DNA of 64,000 nucleotides from Agreia sp. Leaf283. Lineage in GTDB: Bacteria > Actinomycetota > Actinomycetes > Actinomycetales > Microbacteriaceae. The position numbers and the translations under genes were made by a program. The stretch's first letter is position 1. Every line of letters starts with the position of its first letter. The notes beneath the pieces were generated by a model, which was not told the DNA's origin, did not search any database, and saw nothing but the letters and a program-made list of their open reading frames with translations. The DNA lies in NCBI RefSeq assembly GCF_001422485.1, contig NZ_LMNF01000002.1:186001-250000 (forward strand), read 5' to 3'. Shown in pieces: positions 1-8,544 of the stretch.

Positions 1-96
1 GATCACCCGCGGCTTCGTCAGCGCGACGTAGGCCTTGGCCTTCGCCGTCAGGCTGATCCGCTGCTTCTCCGTGCGGCCCTCTACAGCGACGTCCAT
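1..96 (-). CDS. ctaB: Protoheme IX farnesyltransferase (heme O synthase), N-terminal part only
   Basis: Only the first 32 codons are inside the window; the gene runs off the left edge. The visible N-terminus ends in AYVALTKPRVI, the conserved start of the first membrane region of CtaB/Cox10 enzymes, which attach a farnesyl group to heme b to make heme O for cytochrome oxidase. The ATG at 96-94 is preceded by AGGAG five bases away, which settles the start. Known context agrees: in actinobacteria ctaB commonly lies divergent to or just before the tkt-tal-zwf operon, as here. The identification rests on a short segment, so it is good but not certain. Confidence 0.8.
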   Translation of the reverse strand, partial: MDVAVEGRTEKQRISLTAKAKAYVALTKPRVI

Positions 97-190
97 TGCT
101 CCTCAGACTGTTCCGGGCCCCGCGCAGGGCGCGCGCGATCCCGAATCAGTCTAAGCGATCGGTTCTCGAACCTCGGTCGGAGCCGATACC

Positions 191-694
191 GTGACAGGCA
201 TGACGCACACCGACCCCACCACTCCGGACGAGTTCGCCCGCCTTGCCGCCCGCATCGAGGACGAGGTGGCCGAGCTCCAGGTCGACTCCTTCGGGCCGTC
301 CGACGCCTTGAGGCTGGGTCTCATCCTCGTGCGTCTGGGCACGGAGCGCGCCCTGCCCATCGCCATCGACATCCGACGCGGATCGCAGATCCTCTTCCAC
401 GTCGCACTCGAGGGAGCGCAGGCCGACAACGACGTCTGGATCGCGCGCAAGGCGCGCGCCGTCGAGCGCTACGGAATCCCCTCGCTGCTGCTCGGCACCC
501 GCCCCAAGATCGCCGGAAAGCGGATCGAGTCCGAGGGCTGGTTCGACCAGATGGAGTACGCGGCCCACGGCGGCGGCTTTCCCGTGTCGGTCAGAGGCAC
601 CGGCATCGTGGCCGTCGCGACGGTCTCGGGGCTGCCGCAGATCGAGGATCACGACCTGGTCGTGTCCGCCCTCCGCGAGTTTGTCGAGGGGTAG
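191..694 (+). CDS. UPF0303 / HbpS-like (heme-degrading domain) family protein
   Basis: A 167-residue soluble protein with no signal peptide or membrane segment. From about residue 25 it matches my memory of the UPF0303 family (GlcG/HbpS fold), with the segment ARKARAVERYGIPSLLLG and a glycine-rich AAHGGGFPV near residue 118. Members include heme-binding HbpS-like proteins and a yeast protein linked to tail-anchored protein delivery, so the true role here is unknown. The GTG at 191 is chosen because GGAG at 179-182 is eight bases upstream; the alternative ATG at 200 would put that site too far away. It stands alone between divergent ctaB and the tkt operon. Confidence 0.75.
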   Translation: MTGMTHTDPTTPDEFARLAARIEDEVAELQVDSFGPSDALRLGLILVRLGTERALPIAIDIRRGSQILFHVALEGAQADNDVWIARKARAVERYGIPSLLLGTRPKIAGKRIESEGWFDQMEYAAHGGGFPVSVRGTGIVAVATVSGLPQIEDHDLVVSALREFVEG

Positions 695-716
695 CCGAGG
701 CTCCCCCCTGATTCCC

Positions 717-722
717 TATACT
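717..722 (+). promoter_or_regulatory. Possible -10 element for the tkt operon
   Basis: TATACT lies in the 223-base gap before tkt. No good -35 hexamer is seen 16-18 bases upstream, so this is a weak call. It would give a leader of roughly 190 bases before the tkt start; I see no recognised riboswitch in that leader. Confidence 0.3.
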
Positions 723-917
723 TGTAGCGGCGACACAGCAGTCGGTGTTTCCTGCGTGTCTTTCTTGCGGAGAAGCCATGTCGCACTGTGCTGAACACGT
801 ACCGTGCGGGGGCTCACATTCGCCGGTCTCTCACGCGGTTCTCCCTGCTACCGATTCACATCGCGGCGCCTGACGGGCAAATCTGTCCGCCTGCAACTGA
901 GAAGGGGCTTATTCCTC

Positions 918-3011
918 GTGGCATCATTCCAATGGACTCCCATTGACGACCAGGCCGTATCCACGGCGAAGATTCTCGCGGCAGACGCCGTCGAGAAGGT
1001 AGGAAACGGGCATCCGGGAACGGCCATCAGCCTTGCCCCCGCCGCCTACCTCCTGTTCCAGAAGGTCATGCGGCGCGATCCGAGTGACAACGAGTGGATC
1101 GGTCGCGACCGCTTCATCCTCTCGGTCGGCCACAGTTCGCTCACCCAGTACATCCAGCTCTACCTCGGCGGCTACGGTCTCGAGCTCGACGACCTCAAGG
1201 CACTCCGCACCTGGGGCTCGCTCACTCCCGGACACCCCGAGTACGGCCACACCGACGGCGTCGAGATCACGACCGGGCCGCTCGGCCAGGGTCTGTCGTC
1301 GGCCGTCGGCTTCGCCTACGCCTCCCGCTTCGAGCGCGGTCTCTTCGACCCCGAGGCCGAGGCCGGCACGAGCCCCTTCGACCACTTCATCTACACCATC
1401 GCCGGCGACGGTGACCTGCAGGAGGGCGTCACGAGCGAGGCATCGTCGCTCGCCGGCCACCAGCAGCTCGGCAACCTCATCGCGATCTACGACAGCAACC
1501 AGATCTCGATCGAAGACGACACGAACATCGCGTTCACCGAAGACGTGCGCGCCCGCTACGAGGCCTATCACTGGCACGTGCAGGTCGTCGACTGGAAGAA
1601 GACGGGCCAGTACGTCGAAGACGTCGAGGCGCTCTTCGATGCCATCGAGGCGGCCAAGGCCGTCACCGACAAGCCGTCGCTGATCATCCTCAAGACCATC
1701 ATCGGCTGGCCCTCGCCCAAGAAGCAGAACACCGGAAAGATTCACGGCTCCGCCCTGGGCGCCGAGGAGCTGAAGGGCCTCAAGGAGGTGCTCGGCTTCG
1801 ACCCCGAGCAGAGCTTCGAGGTCGCCGACGAGGTCATCGCGCACACCCGCGGCGCCATCGAGCGCGGCCAGGCCGAGCACGCCGAGTGGACGAACGCTTT
1901 CGACGCCTGGGCCTCCGCCAACCCCGAGAAGAAGGTCCTTCTCGATCGCGTCCTCTCCGGCGACGTTCCCGAGGGCCTCGAAGAGGCACTCCCGGTCTTC
2001 GAAGCGGGCAAGGCCGTCTCCACCCGCGCCGCCTCGGGCAAGGTCATCAACGCCATCGCGCCGATCATGCCCGAGTTCTGGGGCGGATCGGCCGACCTCG
2101 CCGAGTCGAACAACACCACGATCGAGTCGGGCGCATCCTTCATCCCGGCCGAGCACTCCACTCACGAGTGGACGGGAAACCCCTACGGCCGCGTTCTGCA
2201 CTTCGGAATCCGCGAGCACGCGATGGGCGCCATTCTCAACGGCATCGTGCTGCACGGAAACACCCGCCCGTTCGGTGGAACCTTCCTCATCTTCAGCGAC
2301 TACATGCGTCCCGCCGTTCGTCTCGCGGCCCTCATGAAGTCCCCCGCGATCTACGTGTGGACCCACGACTCGGTGGCACTCGGAGAAGACGGACCGACCC
2401 ACCAGCCGATCGAGCAGCTCGCGACGCTCCGTGCCATCCCGGGTCTCGACATCGTGCGCCCCGGCGACGCCAACGAGGTCGCCTACGCGTGGAAGACGAT
2501 CCTCGAGCGCCGCAACGGTCCTGCGGGAATCGCCCTCACCCGCCAGAACATCCCGGTGTTCGAGCGTGGCGAGGGTGACGCATCCGGTGAGACCTTCGCG
2601 TCGGCGAAGAACGTCGCCAAGGGCGCGTACGTGCTGGCCGAGGCTCCGAACGGCACGCCCGACGTGATCTTCATCGCGACCGGCTCCGAAGTCCAGATCG
2701 CCGTCGAGGCGCGCGAGCTCCTCAAGAACGAGGGCATCAACGCCCGCGTCGTCTCGGCTCCCAGCCTCGAGTGGTTCGAAGAGCAGAGTGCGGAGTACCG
2801 CGAGTCGGTTCTTCCCGCTGCGATCAAGGCCCGCGTGTCGATCGAGGCCGGCCTCGACCTGACCTGGCGCTCCTATGTCGGAGACCACGGCAAGAGCGTC
2901 TCGATCGAGCACTTCGGCGCATCTGCCGACTACCAGACGCTGTTCCGCGAGTTCGGCATCACCACCGAGCACGCCATCGAGGCCGCCAAGCTCTCGATCT
3001 CGTCGCTCTAG
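918..3011 (+). CDS. tkt: Transketolase
   Basis: A 697-residue thiamine-diphosphate enzyme that moves two-carbon ketol units in the non-oxidative pentose phosphate pathway. Visible motifs: [18 protein letters not shown] near residue 28, the ThDP/metal site [13 protein letters not shown] with DSNQISIE downstream, and the C-terminal half with FGIREHAMG and [17 protein letters not shown]. Length is normal. The open frame extends back to 804, but the extra 38 residues are not transketolase-like; GTG at 918 has a GAAGGGG ribosome site and gives the usual [14 protein letters not shown] start. It is the first gene of the operon with tal, zwf, opcA and pgl. Confidence 0.96.
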   Translation: MASFQWTPIDDQAVSTAKILAADAVEKVGNGHPGTAISLAPAAYLLFQKVMRRDPSDNEWIGRDRFILSVGHSSLTQYIQLYLGGYGLELDDLKALRTWGSLTPGHPEYGHTDGVEITTGPLGQGLSSAVGFAYASRFERGLFDPEAEAGTSPFDHFIYTIAGDGDLQEGVTSEASSLAGHQQLGNLIAIYDSNQISIEDDTNIAFTEDVRARYEAYHWHVQVVDWKKTGQYVEDVEALFDAIEAAKAVTDKPSLIILKTIIGWPSPKKQNTGKIHGSALGAEELKGLKEVLGFDPEQSFEVADEVIAHTRGAIERGQAEHAEWTNAFDAWASANPEKKVLLDRVLSGDVPEGLEEALPVFEAGKAVSTRAASGKVINAIAPIMPEFWGGSADLAESNNTTIESGASFIPAEHSTHEWTGNPYGRVLHFGIREHAMGAILNGIVLHGNTRPFGGTFLIFSDYMRPAVRLAALMKSPAIYVWTHDSVALGEDGPTHQPIEQLATLRAIPGLDIVRPGDANEVAYAWKTILERRNGPAGIALTRQNIPVFERGEGDASGETFASAKNVAKGAYVLAEAPNGTPDVIFIATGSEVQIAVEARELLKNEGINARVVSAPSLEWFEEQSAEYRESVLPAAIKARVSIEAGLDLTWRSYVGDHGKSVSIEHFGASADYQTLFREFGITTEHAIEAAKLSISSL

Positions 3012-3039
3012 ACCACACGAACCTCCTAGGAGTACTTAC

Positions 3040-4152
3040 ATGACCGATACAACACCCACCGCCCAGCTCTCCGCAGCCGGCGTCAGCATCTGGCTCGACG
3101 ACCTGTCGCGCGAGCGCATCACCTCCGGCGGACTCGAGAAGCTCATCGCCGAGAAGAACGTCGTCGGTGTCACCACGAACCCGTCGATCTTCGCCGCGGC
3201 ACTCACCAACGGAGAGTCGTACGCGGCTCAGGTCGCCGAGCTCGCCAAGGCCGGCAAGAACGTCACCGAGGCCGTCTTCGAGATCACGACCCAGGATGTC
3301 GCGAACGGCTGCGACATCTTCCGTCCGATCTACGACGCCACGAACGGATTCGACGGTCGCGTCTCGATCGAGGTCGAGCCGGGCCTGGCGAACGACGCCG
3401 CGGGCACGACGAAGCAGGCCAAGGAGCTCTTCGACAAGGTCGCCAAGGAGAACGTGCTGATCAAGATCCCCGCGACCATCGCGGGCCTCGAGGCCATCAC
3501 CGAGACCATCGCGGCCGGCATCAGCGTCAACGTCACGTTGATCTTCAGCCTCGCCCGCTACCGCGACGTCATCAACGCCTACCTGGCCGGCCTGGAGCGC
3601 GCGAAGGCCGCCGGGCTCGACCTGTCGAAGATCCACAGTGTCGCCTCCTTCTTCGTGTCGCGCGTCGACACCGAGATCGACAAGCGCCTCGTGGCGATCG
3701 GAACCGACGAGGCTCTGGCGCTCAAGAGCAAGGCCGGCGTCGCGAACGCCCAGCTCGCCTACGAGGTCTACGAGCAGGCGTTCTCCACCGAGCGTGCGGC
3801 CGGGCTGCTCGCGGCCGGAGCCAACAAGCAGCGGCCGCTCTGGGCATCCACCGGCGTCAAGGACCCGGCCGTGCCCGACACGACCTACGTCACCGAGCTC
3901 GTCGCCCCGGAGGTCGTCAACACGATGCCCGAGAAGACGCTCGACGCCACGTTCGACCACGGCGTGATCACCGGAGACACCATCACGGGCTCCTACGCCG
4001 CCGCCAACAAGGTGCTCGACGAGATCGCGGCCCAGGGAATCTCCTACGCCGAGGTCACCGAGCTGCTCGAGACCGAGGGAGTCGACAAGTTCATCGTCTC
4101 CTGGAACGAACTGCTCGACACGGTCACGACGGCTCTCGAGTCGTCCAAGTGA
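3040..4152 (+). CDS. tal: Transaldolase
   Basis: A 370-residue transaldolase of the long actinobacterial type, moving a dihydroxyacetone unit between sugar phosphates. [12 protein letters not shown] near residue 44 and the Schiff-base lysine segment [15 protein letters not shown] near residue 140 are clear. The longer open frame from 2875 overlaps tkt and is rejected; ATG at 3040 follows AGGAG (3028-3032) by seven bases. The stop codon TGA lies inside a GTGA overlap with a short downstream reading frame that looks like a lost pgi (see 4149-4373). Confidence 0.96.
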   Translation: MTDTTPTAQLSAAGVSIWLDDLSRERITSGGLEKLIAEKNVVGVTTNPSIFAAALTNGESYAAQVAELAKAGKNVTEAVFEITTQDVANGCDIFRPIYDATNGFDGRVSIEVEPGLANDAAGTTKQAKELFDKVAKENVLIKIPATIAGLEAITETIAAGISVNVTLIFSLARYRDVINAYLAGLERAKAAGLDLSKIHSVASFFVSRVDTEIDKRLVAIGTDEALALKSKAGVANAQLAYEVYEQAFSTERAAGLLAAGANKQRPLWASTGVKDPAVPDTTYVTELVAPEVVNTMPEKTLDATFDHGVITGDTITGSYAAANKVLDEIAAQGISYAEVTELLETEGVDKFIVSWNELLDTVTTALESSK

Positions 4153-4156
4153 GTGT

Positions 4157-4209
4157 CCGGATCCACCTTCCCGGCAGCGGCCATGGCCGCGCCGGAAAGG
4201 TGGATCCGG
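4157..4209. repeat. 53-base near-perfect inverted repeat after tal
   Basis: Arms of 19 bases (4157-4175 and 4191-4209) differ at one position; the centre 4177-4190 is itself a perfect 14-base palindrome. Together they give about 25 paired bases with only one mismatch and one bulged A. It lies just after the tal stop. No T-run follows, so it is not a standard terminator; it could stabilise or split the operon mRNA. Confidence 0.75.
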
Positions 4210-4216
4210 CCCTCGA

Positions 4217-4248
4217 CTCCGGTGTCGTCTCGTTCGAGACGACCGGAG
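4217..4248. repeat. Second hairpin in the tal-zwf spacer
   Basis: CTCCGG (4217-4222) pairs with CCGGAG (4243-4248), and TCGTCTCG (4225-4232) with CGAGACGA (4235-4242), leaving a TG bulge and a two-base centre. It begins eight bases after the larger hairpin. Confidence 0.7.
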
Positions 4249-4404
4249 CCACCCCACTTCTGCCGGCCGTCCCTCCCGCCGATCGTCGCCCCGGCGACAT
4301 CCCCATGAGCTCTTCGTCCGACGGTCCGCATCGCATCCGCCCCGTTTCCCGCGCTGTTCCAGCGCCGCACTAACCCGTCGACCCAGAAGGTCTCAAGGAG
4401 TCTC

Positions 4405-5946
4405 ATGCCACCGGTAGAAATCACTCCGGAATACAACCCGCTCAGAATCCCGTCCGACCGACGGCTCAACCGCATCGCCGGCCCGAGCGGACTCGTCATC
4501 TTCGGCGTCACAGGCGACCTGTCGCGCAAGAAGCTGATGCCGGCCGTCTACGACCTCGCGAACCGCGGTCTGCTTCCGCCCGGCTTCTCGCTGATCGGCT
4601 TCGCCCGCCGTGACTGGGAGGATCAGGACTTCGAGCGCGTCGTGCACGACGCCGTCAAGGAGTACGCGCGCACACCCTTCGACGAAGACGTGTGGCGCCA
4701 GCTCTCCGAGGGCATCCGCTTCGTGTCGGGCGAGTTCAGCGACGACGAGGCATTCGACCACCTCAAGGAGACGATAGAGTCCCTCGACGCCGAGCGGGGC
4801 ACGAAGGGCAACTACGCGTTCTACCTCTCGGTGCCGCCGAAGGCGTTCCCCCTGGTGACGGAGCAGCTGCGCCGCTCCGGCCTGGCGCATCCCGAAGAAG
4901 GACAGTGGCGCCGCGTCGTCATCGAGAAGCCGTTCGGCAGCGACCTGAAGACGGCGCGCGAACTGAACGACGTCGTCGAGTCGGTCTTCGCTCCCGACTC
5001 GGTCTTCCGCATCGACCACTACCTCGGCAAGGAGACGGTCCAGAACATCCTGGCCCTGCGCTTCGCCAACCAGCTCTACGAGCCCATCTGGAACTCGAAC
5101 TACGTCGACCACGTGCAGATCACCATGGCCGAGGACATCGGCGTGGGCGGACGTGCCGGCTACTACGACGGAATCGGCGCCGCACGCGACGTCATCCAGA
5201 ACCACCTGCTTCAGCTGCTCGCGCTCACGGCCATGGAGGAGCCCATCTCCTTCAATGCGTCAGACCTGCGCGCCGAGAAAGAGAAGGTGCTCGCCGCCAT
5301 CCGGCTTCCCAAGGACCTGGCGAAGCACACCGCCCGCGGCCAGTACGCCGGCGGGTGGCAGGGCGGTGAGAAGGTCACCGGTTTCCTCGAGGAAGACGGA
5401 ATGAACCCCGAATCCCTCACCGAGACGTACGCGGCCATGCGCCTCGACATCGGCACCCGGCGCTGGTCCGGTGTTCCGTTCTACCTGCGGGCGGGCAAGC
5501 GCCTCGGCCGCCGGGTGACCGAGATCGCCGTCGTGTTCAAGCGCGCTCCGCAGTATCTCTTCGCCGACAGCCAGACATCGGCGCTCGGCCAGAACGCCCT
5601 CGTGATCCGGGTGCAGCCCGACGAGGGTGTCACCATCCGCTTCGGATCCAAGGTTCCCGGCGCCGGCATGCAGGTGCGCGACGTGACCATGGACTTCGGC
5701 TACGGCCACGCCTTCACCGAGGCGAGCCCCGAGGCATACGAGCGCCTCATCCTCGACGTGCTCCTCGGCGACCCGCCGCTGTTCCCCCGCCAGGAGGAGG
5801 TCGAACTCTCCTGGAAGATCCTCGACCCGATCGAAGAGTTCTGGACCACCCAGGGACAGCCCGATCAGTACCGCCCCGGAACCTGGGGCCCCGACTCCGC
5901 AGACGAGATGCTCGCCCGCGACGGAAGAACCTGGAGGCGGCCATGA
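4405..5946 (+). CDS. zwf: Glucose-6-phosphate 1-dehydrogenase
   Basis: A 513-residue enzyme that oxidises glucose-6-phosphate to 6-phosphogluconolactone and makes NADPH, the entry to the oxidative pentose phosphate pathway. The coenzyme-binding GVTGDLSRKKLMPAVYDL is near residue 34 and the substrate/active-site RIDHYLGKE near residue 200. ATG at 4405 has AAGGAG at 4395-4400. Its stop overlaps the start of opcA (ATGA), so the enzyme and its assembly factor are translationally coupled. Confidence 0.97.
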   Translation: MPPVEITPEYNPLRIPSDRRLNRIAGPSGLVIFGVTGDLSRKKLMPAVYDLANRGLLPPGFSLIGFARRDWEDQDFERVVHDAVKEYARTPFDEDVWRQLSEGIRFVSGEFSDDEAFDHLKETIESLDAERGTKGNYAFYLSVPPKAFPLVTEQLRRSGLAHPEEGQWRRVVIEKPFGSDLKTARELNDVVESVFAPDSVFRIDHYLGKETVQNILALRFANQLYEPIWNSNYVDHVQITMAEDIGVGGRAGYYDGIGAARDVIQNHLLQLLALTAMEEPISFNASDLRAEKEKVLAAIRLPKDLAKHTARGQYAGGWQGGEKVTGFLEEDGMNPESLTETYAAMRLDIGTRRWSGVPFYLRAGKRLGRRVTEIAVVFKRAPQYLFADSQTSALGQNALVIRVQPDEGVTIRFGSKVPGAGMQVRDVTMDFGYGHAFTEASPEAYERLILDVLLGDPPLFPRQEEVELSWKILDPIEEFWTTQGQPDQYRPGTWGPDSADEMLARDGRTWRRP

Positions 5947-6932
5947 TCGTCGATCTGCCCGATACCAACACAAGCAAGGTCTCGAAGGCCCTCGTCAAGA
6001 TCCGCGAGGAGGGCGGCGCCGTTGCCCTCGGTCGCGTGCTGACACTGGTCATCCGAACGGCCCTCGGCCAAGAGGAAGACGCCATCGAGGCGGCCAACGA
6101 CGCATCGCGCGAGCACCCGATGCGCGTGATCGTCGTCTCGACCGATGCCGACGACGGCGTGAAGTCGGGCCGCGGCGCCAGACTGGATGCGCAGATCCGC
6201 GTGGGTGGCGACGCCGGCGCGAGCGAGGTCATCCTGCTCAAGGCCTACGGCGCGGCGGCAAGCGACGAGGAGGGACTCGTCACGGGTCTGCTCCTTCCCG
6301 ACGCCCCCGTGGTCGTCTGGTGGCCGGGCGACGCGCCCGAATCGCCCTCGACATCCGACCTCGGCCGTATCGCCCAGCGTCGCATCACCGACTCGTCGAA
6401 CAGCAGCAACCCCAACGAGACGCTGCGCAGGCTGTCGAGCAACTACTCCCCCGGCGACACCGACTTCGCGTGGACCCGGCTCACACTGTGGCGCGCGCAG
6501 CTGGCCGCAGTGCTCGACCAGCCGCCCTTCGAGCCCGTCGAGGCCATCGAGGTGTCCGGCGCGTCCGATTCTCCGTCGACCCTGCTGCTCGCAGCCTGGC
6601 TCCGTCACCAGCTCAAGGTGACGGTCGACTACGGAATCTCGTCGCGTGCCAACGGATCCAGTGGAATCCACGGCGTCAAGCTCTCCCGCTCGTCGGGTGT
6701 CATCGAGCTCGAGCGATCGGTGCCCAACGTGGCGACCCTGGTTCAGCCGGATCAGCCGCTGCACGACCTGGCACTCCCCCGTCGCTCACTCCGCGACTGC
6801 CTGGCAGAAGAACTGCGCAGGCTCGACCCGGACGACCTCTACGGCGAGGTGCTCACGCAGGGCGTGCTCGAATTGGGCGAGCCCGATCCCGAGTCCGCCT
6901 CGGCGCCGCAGACGACGACAGAGGTGCGGTAG
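5943..6932 (+). CDS. opcA: Glucose-6-phosphate dehydrogenase assembly protein OpcA
   Basis: A 329-residue OpcA protein, known from cyanobacteria and actinobacteria to promote activity and oligomer assembly of Zwf. The conserved core APVVVWWPGDAPESP near residue 122 and the ALGRVLTLVI segment near residue 30 are visible. It starts in a 4-base ATGA overlap with zwf and ends three bases before pgl. Confidence 0.93.
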   Translation: MIVDLPDTNTSKVSKALVKIREEGGAVALGRVLTLVIRTALGQEEDAIEAANDASREHPMRVIVVSTDADDGVKSGRGARLDAQIRVGGDAGASEVILLKAYGAAASDEEGLVTGLLLPDAPVVVWWPGDAPESPSTSDLGRIAQRRITDSSNSSNPNETLRRLSSNYSPGDTDFAWTRLTLWRAQLAAVLDQPPFEPVEAIEVSGASDSPSTLLLAAWLRHQLKVTVDYGISSRANGSSGIHGVKLSRSSGVIELERSVPNVATLVQPDQPLHDLALPRRSLRDCLAEELRRLDPDDLYGEVLTQGVLELGEPDPESASAPQTTTEVR

Positions 6933-6935
6933 ACC

Positions 6936-7706
6936 ATGACGAACGAACGCCGTGTGCTGATTCACCCCGACAAGGCCTCGCTGGCGGGCTCCGTCGCGGC
7001 GCGCTTCATCACGAAGACGATCGACATCCTCGAAGACCGCGACGCCGTGAATGTCGTCCTCACCGGAGGCTCCGTCGGCACGGCGGTGCTGGCGGCCATC
7101 AATGCGTCGCCGGCCAGAGACAGCGTCGACTGGAACAGGGTGAGCTTCTGGTGGGGCGACGAGCGTTTCGTGGCGCGCGACGATCCCGATCGCAATGAGC
7201 TGCAGGCGCGCGAGGCGTTGCTCGACCACATCGACGTTCCCGCCGCACAGGTGCATCCATTCCCGTCGACCGATGAGGTCGCCGATATCGATGAGGCCGC
7301 GGCCGTCTACGCGCTCGAACTGCTCGAGGCCGGCGACGGCAACGACTACCCGAAGTTCGACATCACCTTCCTCGGCGTCGGACCTGACGGCCACATCGCG
7401 TCCCTGTTCCCGGGCCAGGAAGGCGTGCGCGTGACCGACGCGACCGTCGTCGCCGTGCGGGAGTCGCCCAAGCCCCCGCCCCAGCGACTCAGCCTCACGC
7501 TCCCCGTCATCCGTTCGTCGGATCGGATCTGGCTCGTTCTCGCGGGTTCCGACAAGGCGTCGGCGCTCGGCCTCGCGCTGGCGGGAGCCAGCACCGACGA
7601 GGTACCTGTCGCGGGTGCGGAAGGTCGTCGGCGAACCGTGTTCTTCGTCGACAAGGACGCCGCGTCGGAAGTGCCGGAGTACCTCATCACGCCGACCTAC
7701 TACTGA
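6936..7706 (+). CDS. pgl: 6-phosphogluconolactonase
   Basis: A 256-residue enzyme of the SugarP_isomerase/DevB type that hydrolyses 6-phosphogluconolactone, the product of Zwf. Conserved motifs: LTGGSVGTAVL near residue 42, SFWWGDERFV near residue 70 and the LGVGPDGHIASLFPG loop near residue 148. The gene follows opcA by three bases and closes the operon, 14 bases before a strong terminator. Confidence 0.95.
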   Translation: MTNERRVLIHPDKASLAGSVAARFITKTIDILEDRDAVNVVLTGGSVGTAVLAAINASPARDSVDWNRVSFWWGDERFVARDDPDRNELQAREALLDHIDVPAAQVHPFPSTDEVADIDEAAAVYALELLEAGDGNDYPKFDITFLGVGPDGHIASLFPGQEGVRVTDATVVAVRESPKPPPQRLSLTLPVIRSSDRIWLVLAGSDKASALGLALAGASTDEVPVAGAEGRRRTVFFVDKDAASEVPEYLITPTYY

Positions 7707-7720
7707 TCGGCACGATCGCA

Positions 7721-7757
7721 CGAAAAAGCCCCTCGGCTCGGCCGAGGGGCTTTTTCG
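7721..7757. terminator. Bidirectional rho-independent terminator
   Basis: A perfect 17-base stem (7721-7737 with 7741-7757) around a TCG loop, with five A on one side and five T on the other, so it works in both directions. It separates the converging pgl and rbpA transcripts. Confidence 0.95.
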
Positions 7758-7776
7758 TTGACTGCGTGCGAACGGG

Positions 7777-8139
7777 CTAGGCGGTCGCCGTGCCTCGCCG
7801 TGCGCGGAGCTGGGTCAGTGCGTCTTCGAGAAGCTGCGCAGCCTCTTCTTCGGTGCGGCGCTCCTTGACGTACGCGAGGTGCGTCTTGTAGGGCTCGAGC
7901 TTGACGACCGACGGAGGATTCTCTTTGTCGCGACCGGCGGGAAGACCCGACGACGGGCAGTCGATCGTCTCAGGGATCTCTTCTTCGGGCAGCGTCGCCG
8001 CGAAGTACTTGACCGTCTCGTTTCCCAGGGCGTCCCAGTAGGAGACCTTGATGCGATCGGCGTGGAAGCCCCGATCCTGTTCACCCATCGGGCCCGCGCC
8101 CACCCGTGACCCGCGAATTGCACTGCCGCCTGAAGCCAT
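7777..8139 (-). CDS. rbpA: RNA polymerase-binding protein RbpA
   Basis: A 120-residue actinobacteria-specific factor that binds RNA polymerase and group 1/2 sigma factors and stabilises open complexes. The N-terminal tail, the ALGNETVKYFAATLPEEEIP core and the C-terminal sigma-interaction segment ending in YKTHLAYVKERRTEEEA are all present. ATG at 8139 (MASGGSAIRGSRVG) with AGGAG upstream is preferred to the longer frame from 8208, whose extra residues overlap secG. It follows secG by 11 bases on the same strand. Confidence 0.95.
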   Translation of the reverse strand: MASGGSAIRGSRVGAGPMGEQDRGFHADRIKVSYWDALGNETVKYFAATLPEEEIPETIDCPSSGLPAGRDKENPPSVVKLEPYKTHLAYVKERRTEEEAAQLLEDALTQLRARRGTATA

Positions 8140-8150
8140 TGCCGATACTC

Positions 8151-8402
8151 CTAGATTCCGGTGTCGAATTTGGTGATGAGACCGAGCACGACGATGCACA
8201 CGACCCACACGAGTCCGAGGATCACCGTGATGCGGTTGAGGTTGCGCTCCGCGACCCCGGATGCACCGAGGTTGGATGTCACGCCGCCGCCGAACATGTC
8301 GGACAGGCCTCCGCCGCGACCGCGGTGGAGAAGAATGAGGAGGGTCAGAAGGAGGCTCGTGATACCGAGCAGCACCTGTAGAACGACCTGAAGGATCTGC
8401 AC
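8151..8402 (-). CDS. secG: Preprotein translocase subunit SecG
   Basis: An 83-residue membrane protein with two hydrophobic segments (about residues 2-24 and 56-77) separated by the typical glycine-rich loop RGRGGGLSDMFGGG. SecG joins SecYE and assists export. The GTG at 8402 with AGAGG upstream fits the family length; the longer frame from 8504 adds 34 unlikely residues and would run past the promoter. The position after tpiA and before rbpA is common in actinobacteria. Confidence 0.93.
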   Translation of the reverse strand: MQILQVVLQVLLGITSLLLTLLILLHRGRGGGLSDMFGGGVTSNLGASGVAERNLNRITVILGLVWVVCIVVLGLITKFDTGI

Positions 8403-8454
8403 GAATTGCCTCTCAAGAATGATGGCCGACCGGTGTGAAGCCAGACCAACGTCA

Positions 8455-8460
8455 ATTATA
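8455..8460 (-). promoter_or_regulatory. Promoter -10 element for secG-rbpA
   Basis: A perfect TATAAT on the minus strand, 52 bases before the secG start, between the tpiA terminator and secG. No good -35 hexamer is visible at the normal distance. Confidence 0.6.
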
Positions 8461-8507
8461 CCTGTATGCGTCCGATGAGACGCACCATGACTGCAGCGGC
8501 ACACGAA

Positions 8508-8532
8508 AGGCCGACCCGAGACGGGTCGGCCT
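8508..8532 (-). terminator. Terminator after tpiA
   Basis: An 11-base perfect stem AGGCCGACCCG (8508-8518) with a three-base loop, followed on the minus strand by a short T run. It lies 12 bases after the tpiA stop. Confidence 0.75.
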
Positions 8533-8544
8533 CTCGCACTGCCT

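Larger units (their letters stand above)
4149..4373 (+). pseudogene. Candidate remnant of glucose-6-phosphate isomerase (pgi) start
   Basis: This 74-codon frame starts with GTG overlapping the tal stop, as a real downstream operon gene would. Its first 28 residues ([11 protein letters not shown], then K17, PAL at 20-22, V27) line up without gaps with the N-terminus of Microbacteriaceae Pgi as I remember it, and pgi is the gene normally found between tal and zwf in relatives. After about residue 28 the reading is proline/serine-rich and resembles nothing. I infer that pgi was deleted here leaving its start, but the same bases also form strong hairpins, so the resemblance could be chance. Whether an intact pgi exists elsewhere is unknown. 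Confidence 0.35.

Noticed and set aside
695-917. Riboswitch in the tkt leader
   Set aside because: No conserved core of a known class (for example thiamine pyrophosphate) was recognised.
924-2972. 682-codon minus-strand frame opposite tkt, and a similar 432-codon one opposite tal
   Set aside because: Shadow frames of strongly conserved plus-strand enzymes; no family features.
4149-4373. A new small gene between tal and zwf
   Set aside because: Beyond the pgi-like start the product is Pro/Ser/Arg-rich with no pattern, and most of the DNA is explained by hairpins. Listed as a possible remnant instead.
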